From assembly GCA_029266575.1 (NCBI GenBank), contig JAQSWP010000008.1, positions 1 through 50,660 on the forward strand: a stretch of DNA of 50,660 nucleotides. Reading direction: 5' to 3'. Position 1 is the first letter of the stretch. Each line of letters starts with the position of its first letter. Both the position numbers and the translations under genes were made by a program. This stretch comes from Alphaproteobacteria bacterium (lineage in GTDB: Bacteria; Pseudomonadota; Alphaproteobacteria; Reyranellales; JAQSWP01). The notes under the pieces were generated by a model that was given only the letters and a program-made list of their open reading frames with translations, was not told where the DNA came from and searched no databases. This document shows, in pieces, positions 43,946 through 50,660 of this stretch.

Positions 43946-45250
43946 CTAGCGCAGCGCCTGCGGCAGCCACAGCGCGATCTGCGGCACGAAGGCCAGGATC
44001 ACCATGCCGGCCAGCATCAGGCCGACGAATGGCATTGACCCCGCCAGCACGGTGCGCAACGGCACCTGCGGCGCGACCGAGCGCAGGATGTAGAGATTCA
44101 ATCCCACCGGCGGGGTGATCAGCCCGATCTCGAGGTTGATGGTCATCATCACGCCGAACCACACCATGTCGAAATCGTTGGCCTCCAGCACCGGCTGCAG
44201 GATCGGCATGGTCATCAGGATGATGGCGACCGGCGGCAGGAAACAGCCGGCGATCAGCAGGAAGACGTTGATGGCGATCAGCAGCACCCAGCGATTCATC
44301 TGGATGCCGACCATGGCGTCGGCCAGGCTCTGGGTGACGTAGAGCAGCGACATCATATAGGAGAAGACGCCGGCGGCGGCGATGATCAGCATGATCATGG
44401 CCGATTCGCGCACCGTGTTGGCCAGGATCGACCACACTTCCACCCGCTTGGTGGTGCGATAGATGACGAACACCAGGATCAGCGCAAGGAAGGCGGCGAC
44501 GGCGGCGATTTCCGATGGCGTGGCGATGCCGCCATACATGAACACGGTGATGGCCACGATGATGGCCAGGAACGGGCTGACGCGCAGCAGGCCGGTGCCT
44601 TTCTCGCGCCAGGTATAATTCTCGGTCGAGGGCGGCTGGCCGCGCTGGCTGCGCACCGAGCTGAGCCAGGCATAGACCGAGAACATCGCCACCAGCATGA
44701 TGCCGGGCATCACGCCGGCCACGAACAGCTGGCCGATCGAGGTTTCCGTCGCCAGCCCGTACAGGATCATTGTGATCGACGGCGGGATCAGGATGCCGAG
44801 CGTGCCGCCGGCACAGATGGCGCCGGTCGCCAGGGCGGGCGCCACGCCGCGCTTCAGCATCTCGGGCACGCCGACTCTGCCGATGGCGGCGGCGGTGGCG
44901 GGCGAGGAGCCGCAGACGGCGGCGAACAATCCGCAGGCCAGGATGTTGGCAATCACCAGCCCGCCCGGCACGCGCACCAGCAGCCGGTGCAGCGATTCGA
45001 ATATGTCGGCCCCCGCCCGACTCGATCCGATCGCCGCCCCCAGCAGAATGAACATGGGAATGGTCAAAAGCGCGAAGCCGGAAATCTCGTTGAGGAAGGT
45101 GCGCGCCACGGCATTGAGGCTGCCCGGGCCGGCGAAGGCGTAAAGGAACCCCACCGCCACGGTCGTCAGGCCGAAGGCGATCGGCAGGCCGCTCAGCAGG
45201 ACAATCAGCGTGACGACGAGGATCAGCCCGCCCAACTCCATTTCACTCAT
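43946..45250 (-). CDS. TRAP transporter large permease subunit (DctM family)
   Basis: 434 residues with about twelve membrane helices and the DctM blocks GSSPATAAAIGRVGVPEMLKRG, ICAGGTLGILIPPSI and GLITPPVGLNLYILRSVAP. It is the sodium-coupled importer part of a tripartite ATP-independent system. Starts overlapping the small permease stop by 4 bases. Third gene after LysR, DctP and DctQ in transcription order. Confidence 0.95.
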   Translation of the reverse strand: MSEMELGGLILVVTLIVLLSGLPIAFGLTTVAVGFLYAFAGPGSLNAVARTFLNEISGFALLTIPMFILLGAAIGSSRAGADIFESLHRLLVRVPGGLVIANILACGLFAAVCGSSPATAAAIGRVGVPEMLKRGVAPALATGAICAGGTLGILIPPSITMILYGLATETSIGQLFVAGVMPGIMLVAMFSVYAWLSSVRSQRGQPPSTENYTWREKGTGLLRVSPFLAIIVAITVFMYGGIATPSEIAAVAAFLALILVFVIYRTTKRVEVWSILANTVRESAMIMLIIAAAGVFSYMMSLLYVTQSLADAMVGIQMNRWVLLIAINVFLLIAGCFLPPVAIILMTMPILQPVLEANDFDMVWFGVMMTINLEIGLITPPVGLNLYILRSVAPQVPLRTVLAGSMPFVGLMLAGMVILAFVPQIALWLPQALR

Positions 45251-45750
45251 AGGGGCGTCAGTCCTTCATCGACGGCGCTGGGACCGGTGCGGAAAATTTC
45301 GGCGAGGTATTGCAGGGCGGTGAGAACCATGCCGACCGGCATCGCCAGGTTGAGCGGCCACACCAGCGGCTTCCACAGGCTGTGGCCGCGCTCGCCGCTG
45401 TGATAGGCCTCCAGCGTGTATTGCGCGCCGACCCACGCGAGATAGAGGCAAACCGCAAGACCAATCAGCTTCAAGGTAAGGCGCCAGGCATGGCGCAGGC
45501 GCGGCCCCATCAAAGTCGGCAGCATATCGACCCCGACATGGCCGCCAGTGCGCAGGCAATAGGGCGAAGCCAGGAAAATCGCGCCGATCGACAGGTAGAT
45601 CGACGCTTCGATCTCCCAGTAATTCGACGCGCCGCTCATGCGGATGGCCACCATGTACGTGACGATCAGCACGGCGAGCAGCACCATGGCGCCGGCGACG
45701 ATGGCCAGGATGTCGGCAAGACGATCGATGTAACGGATGAAATTCTGCAT
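45247..45750 (-). CDS. TRAP transporter small permease subunit (DctQ family)
   Basis: 167 residues, four membrane helices, with the DctQ-like RPVSGASNYWEIEASIYLS-type second loop (RMSGASNYWEIEASIYLS) and GGHVGVDMLPTLM. It assembles with the large permease. Followed by DctM with a 4-base overlap; DctP lies 49 bases upstream. Confidence 0.92.
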   Translation of the reverse strand: MQNFIRYIDRLADILAIVAGAMVLLAVLIVTYMVAIRMSGASNYWEIEASIYLSIGAIFLASPYCLRTGGHVGVDMLPTLMGPRLRHAWRLTLKLIGLAVCLYLAWVGAQYTLEAYHSGERGHSLWKPLVWPLNLAMPVGMVLTALQYLAEIFRTGPSAVDEGLTPL

Positions 45751-45799
45751 GCTGAAGGACCGGCGACCCGCCCGACGAAGCGGATCGCCGGAAAAGCTA

Positions 45800-46804
45800 T
45801 TACTGCACTTGCTGGATCAGGGTCAGCAGTTCCTGACCGTCCTTGGCGTCCTTGACGAATTTCGGCCAGGCGATTTCCTTGGCCTTGGCCACCCAGGCGT
45901 CGTATTCCGCCTTGGTCAGCGGACGGACGGCATTGCCGTTCTTGGCGAAGGTCTCGACCATCTTCTCGGCCGCTTCCTTCTGCAGGCCGTCATTGAAGAA
46001 CTTCTCGCTCTTGGTCGCCGCAGCCTCGAAGATCTCCTTCTGCTTGGGCGTCAGCTTGTCCCAATGCTGTTTCGACATGATCAGCGGCTGCAGCAGGATG
46101 AACAGTGAATATTCGCCGCCGACCGTGGCGTTCTTGGTCTGCTCGTAGATGCGCATGGAAACGAAGCTCTCGGCCGAGGTCATCAGACCGTCGAGCACGC
46201 CCGACTGCAGCGCCGGATAGATTTCCGTCGAGGCCATCGACTGGATCGAGGCGCCCTGCGCTTTCAGGATTTCTTCCATGTAGGGATCGGCCGCCCGCAT
46301 CTTCAGGCCCTTGACCGAATCGGGGCCGGCGATGACGCGGTCCTTGGTGGCGAAGCCGCCCGGCGTCCACCACCAGGTCACGATATGGATGCCGTTGGCT
46401 TCGGAGATTTCCTGCAGCTTCTTGTGAAAGGCGGTGTTCTTCAGCCGCATGGCGTGGTCCATGCTCTTGACCGTGCCCGGCATCAGGGTGATGGAGAATT
46501 CCGGCACCTTGCCGGTGGCATAGACCAGCGGATAGACGGCCATTTCCAGCGAACCGTCCTGGATGGCGTCGACCTGCGCCGTCGGCTTGGCGATCAGCGA
46601 GGAGCCCGGATAGATGCGGAATTTCAGCGACGGATCGGCCTTGTTGACCTCCTCGACGAAGACGCGCACGGCCTTGTCGCGGCCATCGGTGCCTTGCTTC
46701 CATTGATGCGAGATCTTGATTTCGTTCTGCGCCAACGCCGGCAGCGCGGCGAACGACAAAGACACTGCGGCCGCGGCCGCGATCAGCGGTTTGAACAGTT
46801 TCAT
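45800..46804 (-). CDS. TRAP transporter substrate-binding protein (DctP family)
   Basis: 334 residues: signal peptide ending LPALAQ, then a DctP-type periplasmic receptor with ISHQWKQGTDGRDKAVRVF, the conserved MRAADPYMEEILKAQGA (the Arg that binds carboxylate or sulfonate is in GLKMRAADP) and EIYPALQSGVLDGLMTSAESF. The substrate is an organic anion. Because a TauE/SafE exporter is divergent from the same regulator, a sulfonate is a possibility. Its ATG overlaps the LysR stop. Confidence 0.93.
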   Translation of the reverse strand: MKLFKPLIAAAAAVSLSFAALPALAQNEIKISHQWKQGTDGRDKAVRVFVEEVNKADPSLKFRIYPGSSLIAKPTAQVDAIQDGSLEMAVYPLVYATGKVPEFSITLMPGTVKSMDHAMRLKNTAFHKKLQEISEANGIHIVTWWWTPGGFATKDRVIAGPDSVKGLKMRAADPYMEEILKAQGASIQSMASTEIYPALQSGVLDGLMTSAESFVSMRIYEQTKNATVGGEYSLFILLQPLIMSKQHWDKLTPKQKEIFEAAATKSEKFFNDGLQKEAAEKMVETFAKNGNAVRPLTKAEYDAWVAKAKEIAWPKFVKDAKDGQELLTLIQQVQ

Positions 46805-47790
46805 CGGTTTCCCTCCCGTACTAACGCGCGCGTGGGCCGCGCTTTGCGGCCAACCCTAGCGGCGCTCTTGCCGCGGGTCAAAGCGGGATGCTGCAGCGAG
46901 CGCCGCTCGCCTGCCGCCTGTTCCAGCAACCAGCCGCGAAACAGCTTCAATGAAGTATGTTCCGGCGCATTCGCCGCCATGCTGCGATGCACCAAATACC
47001 AGCCCAGCCCGCGCGCGGCGACGATATCGAACGGCATCACCAGGCGCCCCGCCGCCAGATCGTCGGCGACGTAAGGACGATGCGCCAGCGCCACGCCCAG
47101 CCCGTCGATCGCTGCTTGGAGCGCAAAGGCGTCGTAGTCGAAGCGCGGGCCCTTGGCCTGCACGGAGCGCAGCCCCGCCGCTTTCAGCCAGATCGGCCAG
47201 TCTTCCGGCGCGCTGGTGACGCGTAGCAGCGGCAGGCGCATCAGGTCGGCCGGCTTCCTGAACTGCCCGGCCAGGGAGGGCGCGCAGACCGGAAACAGAT
47301 CGGCATCGAACAGCCGTGCCGCCTCCAGCCCGTCCCAGTCGCCGTTGCCGAGACGGATCGCCGCCGTCCAGTCGTCGCCAAACGGCGTGCTGTCGTTGGC
47401 GAGACCGCTTGCCGTCACCAGCCGCACTTCGATCGAAGGCTGTGCCGCCTGGAAATGCGCCAGGCGCGGAATGAGCCAGCGCATGGCGAAGCTGGGACCG
47501 GCCGCCACGGTCAGTGCCTGCGACAGCGAGCGCACGCGTCCGACGCTGCGGGCCATGTCGTCGAAGGCAGCGGTCAACCCGGGCAACAGCGCAGCCCCAC
47601 GATCGGTCAGAACCAGCGCATTGGCACGGCGGGAGAACAGGGCGAAACCCAGACGCGCTTCCAGCGCCTTCACCAGCCGGGAGACGGCAGTTTGCGTGAC
47701 ATTGAGTTCGGCGGCGGCGGCGGCGAAGCTGCCCAATCTGCCGGCAGCCTCGAAAGCGCGCAGACCGTTGAGCGACGGCAGGTTGCGCAT
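46801..47790 (-). CDS. LysR family transcriptional regulator (GcvA-like)
   Basis: 329 residues. The N-terminal winged helix-turn-helix NGLRAFEAAGRLGSFAAAAAELNVTQTAVSRLVKALE is of the GcvA/AmpR subtype. A periplasmic-protein-like effector domain follows. The last ~35 residues are a basic, low-complexity extension (RGKSAARVGRKARP) beyond the usual end. It reads in the same direction as the TRAP genes and overlaps dctP by 4 bases, which is unusual for LysR genes that normally face their targets. It is divergent from the TauE/SafE gene, 94 bases away. Confidence 0.92.
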   Translation of the reverse strand: MRNLPSLNGLRAFEAAGRLGSFAAAAAELNVTQTAVSRLVKALEARLGFALFSRRANALVLTDRGAALLPGLTAAFDDMARSVGRVRSLSQALTVAAGPSFAMRWLIPRLAHFQAAQPSIEVRLVTASGLANDSTPFGDDWTAAIRLGNGDWDGLEAARLFDADLFPVCAPSLAGQFRKPADLMRLPLLRVTSAPEDWPIWLKAAGLRSVQAKGPRFDYDAFALQAAIDGLGVALAHRPYVADDLAAGRLVMPFDIVAARGLGWYLVHRSMAANAPEHTSLKLFRGWLLEQAAGERRSLQHPALTRGKSAARVGRKARPTRALVREGNR

Positions 47791-47884
47791 GGTCCAGCCT
47801 CAGGAATTGTTGGGCTGAGCCTGCCATAAGATCGTTTGCCGCGCCATACCGCCAAGCCCATGGTGCGCTTGGGGAGATCGCTCT

Positions 47885-48637
47885 ATGGGCTCGGTGTTTT
47901 TCGCCGTCGTCTTGTTCGCAGCCGTGCTCGGCACTTCCTTCCTGTCGGGGATTTTCGGCATGGCGGGCGGGCTGATCCTGATGGGCATCTTGCTGGCGCT
48001 GCTGCCGGTGGCCTCGGCCATGGCGCTGCATGCCATCACGCAGATGGCATCGAACGGCTGGCGCGCGGTGCTGTGGCGACAATACATCCACTGGCCGGTC
48101 TTTCTGTGGACCACGGTGGGGGCGCTGATCGCGCTGGGCGGCTTCGCGCTGATCCAGTGGGTGCCCTCGACCGCCACCGCCTATGTCGTGCTGGGGCTGG
48201 TGCCGTTCCTGGTCCGCCCGCTGCCTGCCGACAAGGCGCCCAATATCCTCAAGCCCGGCATGCCGGTGCTGTGCGGCATCATCGTGCAGGGACTTCAACT
48301 CACCTGCGGCGTCAGCGGCCCGACGCTCGACATCTTCTATGTCCGCTCGGGGCTGGACCGCCGCGTGATCGTAGCCACCAAGGCGGCGACGCAGGTGGTG
48401 GGCCATGCCATCAAGCTCGGCTATTTCACCTTGCTGACCTTCTCGGCCGTGCGGGTCGAGCTCGAGCTCTGGCTCTATGGCATGGCCATCGTCACCGCCA
48501 TCACCGGCACCACCCTGGCACGGCGGGTGCTGGAGGCGATGAGCGACAAGACCTTCATGGTGTGGAGCCAGCGTATCATCATGACCTTGGGCGCGGCCTA
48601 TCTCGGCTGGGGCATCTGGCTGCACGCCGCGGCCTGA
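47885..48637 (+). CDS. TauE/SafE family sulfite/organosulfonate exporter-like membrane protein
   Basis: 250 residues, about eight membrane helices, with the TauE repeat pattern: SGIFGMAGGLILMGILLALLP near the start and a matching second-half GVSGPTLDIFYVRSGL. Family members export sulfite, sulfoacetate or related anions after sulfonate breakdown, or transport other small anions. Divergent from the LysR gene, whose promoter region it shares. Confidence 0.88.
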   Translation: MGSVFFAVVLFAAVLGTSFLSGIFGMAGGLILMGILLALLPVASAMALHAITQMASNGWRAVLWRQYIHWPVFLWTTVGALIALGGFALIQWVPSTATAYVVLGLVPFLVRPLPADKAPNILKPGMPVLCGIIVQGLQLTCGVSGPTLDIFYVRSGLDRRVIVATKAATQVVGHAIKLGYFTLLTFSAVRVELELWLYGMAIVTAITGTTLARRVLEAMSDKTFMVWSQRIIMTLGAAYLGWGIWLHAAA

Positions 48638-48699
48638 GGCCTGTTGTCTGCCGGCCGAGGGGCGGCATACGATGCTTGCGCTCGAGCGAGGATCAACAC

Positions 48700-49392
48700 A
48701 TGCGCCCTCTGGTTGTTGGCTTCTGTGCGCTGATCGCAGCCTTATCGTCGATCACGCCAGCGTGGGCAGAGACGCTCAATACGCCCGACGAGCTTGCCAA
48801 ATCACGGCTGTTCATGGGGTATCTGCAAGGCAATGTCCGCAACCATCTGGTGATCGATTTCATCGCCGCTACCGACAGCAAATACGGACAAGCTTGCAAC
48901 CAGCCCTATTTGATACGGATCGTCTCGATCACGGTCGAGCGGCCGGTATTGATTGGGCCCGGCAGCCTGGCGCCCGACGATGGCGTGTGGAGCGAGAAAC
49001 TTTCAGCGCAGCGTTGCGGGCGGAGTTCCGTGGTCAACATCATGTTCGTGGCCGGCGAGCAGCCGGTGCCGCGGCCGGTCGAACTGCTGCCCGGCATGAC
49101 GGCCGCTTCTCCCCAGCTGATGCGCGATGCGCTGCCGATGGTTACATCCGGCGCGCTCCGTACGGCGGAGAAGAAGACGCCCAGCGCGCGAAACTGCAAT
49201 CAGCCACGAGTGACCGACACATCGGCGCCTACCGTGATCGGCGACAAACGCTCGGAGCCGAACAGCCTCGTGGGTCGCACGTGGATCGAAACCTGGAGCT
49301 TCGACGTCTGCGGTACGCAGGCTAACGTCGATGTAACATTCTCGGAAAACCTAATCACCAAAGGCACCAACTTCGCCGTCGGCCTGAACTGA
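48700..49392 (+). CDS. secreted protein of unknown function
   Basis: 230 residues with a signal peptide (cleavage after TPAWA), no membrane helix afterwards, and four to five cysteines (QACNQPYL, AQRCGRSS, ARNCNQPR, FDVCGTQ) that could form disulfides in the periplasm. No family recognised. GAGG precedes ATG 48700; the long ORF-track form from 47836 is shadow of the TauE gene. Codon use is less GC-skewed than neighbours in places (several ACA, ATA codons). Confidence 0.72.
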   Translation: MRPLVVGFCALIAALSSITPAWAETLNTPDELAKSRLFMGYLQGNVRNHLVIDFIAATDSKYGQACNQPYLIRIVSITVERPVLIGPGSLAPDDGVWSEKLSAQRCGRSSVVNIMFVAGEQPVPRPVELLPGMTAASPQLMRDALPMVTSGALRTAEKKTPSARNCNQPRVTDTSAPTVIGDKRSEPNSLVGRTWIETWSFDVCGTQANVDVTFSENLITKGTNFAVGLN

Positions 49393-49408
49393 AGCTTCGA
49401 CGGACGGA

Positions 49409-49491
49409 CTCCTCGTCCCGAGCCCGTCGAAGGACAAAGTTGCACAGGCGATGGTGAGTTCCTCATCCTTCGACGGGCTCAGGATGAGGAA
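49409..49491. repeat. CCTCGTCC(C/T)GAGCCCGTCGA inverted-repeat element, copy B
   Basis: 83 bases with ends CCTCGTCCCGAGCCCGTCGA and TTCGACGGGCTCAGGATGAGG and a middle with GTTGCACAGG. Same family and same length as copy A at 29223-29305. Lies between convergent genes. Confidence 0.82.
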
Positions 49492-49494
49492 TAA

Positions 49495-49950
49495 TTAGCG
49501 CCTGGCCTTGCTCTTCGTCTTGGCGTTGGCCTTCCTCTTCGCCGCTGGCTTGCGTTTAGGCGCCGCGCCAACGATCGCCTGCGCCTCGATCTCGACCAGC
49601 AGTTCCGGCACGGCGAGCGCCGACACTTCCACCAAAGTCGAAACCGGATAGTCGCCGGTGAAGAATTCGCGGCGGGCTTTCCACACCTCCTCGCGGCGGG
49701 AGATGTCGGTGACGAAGACGTTGATCTTGATCACGTCGTCCATGGTCGCACCCCCCGCCTTGAGCAAATTGTCGATCTTGGTGAATGTCGCCCAGCTTTG
49801 GGCATACATGCTGTCGCCGCCGACGATGGTGGTGCCCTCGCGGCAGGTCATGCCGGCGACATAGATCTGATTGCCAAGCTTGAGGCAGTTCGACCAGGTC
49901 TGGGGCGGCGGCTCCGACACTCTTGGACTGACGATGCGCTTCTTGGGCAT
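49495..49950 (-). CDS. RidA family protein with Lys/Arg/Ala-rich C-terminal tail
   Basis: 151 residues. The RidA core (about 1-128) has [31 protein letters not shown] and the C-terminal [22 protein letters not shown] block; classic RidA enzymes hydrolyse reactive enamines/imines. The catalytic Arg of RidA (in VArgC-type motif near position 105) appears as TLVEVSAL, so this is a RidA-subfamily member, probably not a deaminase. The last ~20 residues, [20 protein letters not shown], are a histone-H1-like basic tail. ATG 49950 has GGAGG upstream. Confidence 0.83.
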   Translation of the reverse strand: MPKKRIVSPRVSEPPPQTWSNCLKLGNQIYVAGMTCREGTTIVGGDSMYAQSWATFTKIDNLLKAGGATMDDVIKINVFVTDISRREEVWKARREFFTGDYPVSTLVEVSALAVPELLVEIEAQAIVGAAPKRKPAAKRKANAKTKSKARR

Positions 49951-50039
49951 GTGCTCCTCCCTTGCCGGCGGCAAGCATGCGCTGGCGATCGCCCGCCGCC
50001 AAGCCTCGACTCCTTCCAAGGTTTGCGCTACGCGAGGCC

Positions 50040-50660
50040 ATGCGCTCGCTCTCCGGCACCATTTTCGCGTTGGCGACGCCGCCCGGCAAAGGCGGCGTGG
50101 CGGTGCTGCGGATTTCCGGTAGCCAGGCGGGCGCAGCCTTGCGGGCGTTGAGCGGCGAAGATTTGCCCGCGCCGCGGCAGGCTTCCCTGCGCCGTTTGCG
50201 CGATCCGCAAAACGGCGAAAACATAGACCGCGCGCTGGTGCTGTGGTTTCCTGCCTCGGCCAGCTTCACCGGCGAGGACGTGGTGGAGCTGCACGTCCAT
50301 GGCGGGCGGGCGGTGAGCGCGGCGCTGGCCGAGGCGCTGAGCCGGCTGGGGGAGTGCCGGCCGGCGGAATCGGGCGAATTCTCCCGCCGCGCCTTCGAGA
50401 ACGGCAAGCTCGATCTCACCGAAGCCGAAGCCATCGCCGATCTGGTAGCGGCGGAAACCGCCGCGCAACGGCGCCAGGCGTTGCGCCAACTGGACGGCGC
50501 CTTGGGCGCGCTCTACGAGGATTGGCGCGGCAAATTGCTGCGGGCGCTGGCGCATCTGGAAGCGGAGATCGATTTCGCAGATGAGGAGCTGCCCGAAGGC
50601 ATGACCCTGGCGGTGCGGCCGGTGCTGGCGGCGCTGGTCGCGGAGATCGCCGCGCATCTG
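50040..50660 (+). CDS. mnmE: tRNA modification GTPase MnmE (3' partial)
   Basis: 207 codons from ATG 50040 to the window end, not in the ORF track because no stop is reached. The N-terminal tetrahydrofolate-binding domain is clear: [37 protein letters not shown] and [22 protein letters not shown], with the start of the helical domain after it. The G domain lies beyond the edge. MnmE with MnmG adds the aminomethyl group to U34 of certain tRNAs. Divergent from ridA. Confidence 0.95.
   Translation, partial: MRSLSGTIFALATPPGKGGVAVLRISGSQAGAALRALSGEDLPAPRQASLRRLRDPQNGENIDRALVLWFPASASFTGEDVVELHVHGGRAVSAALAEALSRLGECRPAESGEFSRRAFENGKLDLTEAEAIADLVAAETAAQRRQALRQLDGALGALYEDWRGKLLRALAHLEAEIDFADEELPEGMTLAVRPVLAALVAEIAAHL

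Noticed and set aside
46856-48625. 589-residue minus-strand ORF across LysR and TauE genes
   Set aside because: Out-of-frame with LysR and antisense to TauE; low-complexity Arg/His/Gln composition.

Overview
The window is a gene-dense, GC-rich bacterial chromosome segment. Several things point to an alphaproteobacterium, probably Rhodospirillales-like or a neighbouring order: the tandem glnK-amtB modules next to ubiH, dapC, ftsK and lolA; the thioredoxin/LON/Trm112/DUF971 run; a DUF6489 gene beside a 2Fe-2S ferredoxin-like gene; a Zur box of the alpha/gammaproteobacterial type; and TRAP transport. The genus cannot be read from sequence alone. I see no phage, conjugative element, insertion sequence, CRISPR array or rRNA. 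There is one tRNA, tRNA-Gly(GCC).

Layout. (1) 1-3.6 kb: a TetR regulator (cut by the left edge) coupled to a Rieske oxygenase, then a divergent thioesterase / SnoaL-like pair around a perfect 10-bp inverted repeat that looks like an operator. (2) 3.6-8.8 kb: a two-gene operon of a LamG-domain protein and a Vps62-like protein, a Tat-exported aldo/keto reductase with a DUF6064 membrane protein, and a DUF3750 protein. Between the last two lie two 63-bp palindromes of one family that carry the ends of both convergent genes. (3) 8.9-14.3 kb: tRNA-Gly, a Zur-box-controlled zinc-binding protein with an outer-membrane barrel, a prolyl-tRNA-deacylase-like protein, and a tight CnoX / LON-domain / Trm112 / DUF971 operon. 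(4) 14.5-17.5 kb: an HtrA-type periplasmic protease, a small doubtful ORF and a UbiH-family hydroxylase. (5) 17.8-27.5 kb: two glnK-amtB modules in tandem, dapC-like aminotransferase, ftsK, an unknown gene and two lolA paralogues. (6) 27.5-32.4 kb: a sterol-desaturase-family protein, a class-I glutamine amidotransferase-like hydrolase, gentisate dioxygenase with fdhD, and a lipid kinase. (7) 32.5-38.6 kb: an overlapping operon of an MBL-fold hydrolase, a methyltransferase and a membrane class III nucleotide cyclase, then two patatin paralogues, the second lacking its N-terminal oxyanion loop, and an isomerase of the DsbA fold. (8) 38.7-43.9 kb: an exported alpha/beta hydrolase, a conserved unknown, a 59-residue membrane protein absent from the ORF track, a DUF255 thioredoxin-domain protein, DUF6489 and ferredoxin genes. 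(9) 43.9-50.66 kb: a LysR-TRAP operon divergent from a TauE/SafE exporter, a secreted unknown, a RidA protein with a histone-H1-like basic tail, and the first 207 codons of mnmE running off the right edge.

Most of the window is ordinary housekeeping and catabolic chromosome. What is least explained is structural: the paired palindromes at 7946-8083; a dispersed inverted-repeat family with copies near 29.2, 31.3 and 49.4 kb; the LamG/Vps62 pair; the truncated patatin duplicate; and the cyclase operon with its own AT-rich operator-like site. I found no clear multi-gene defence or mobile system. All functional assignments rest on motif recognition by eye; none was checked against a database.
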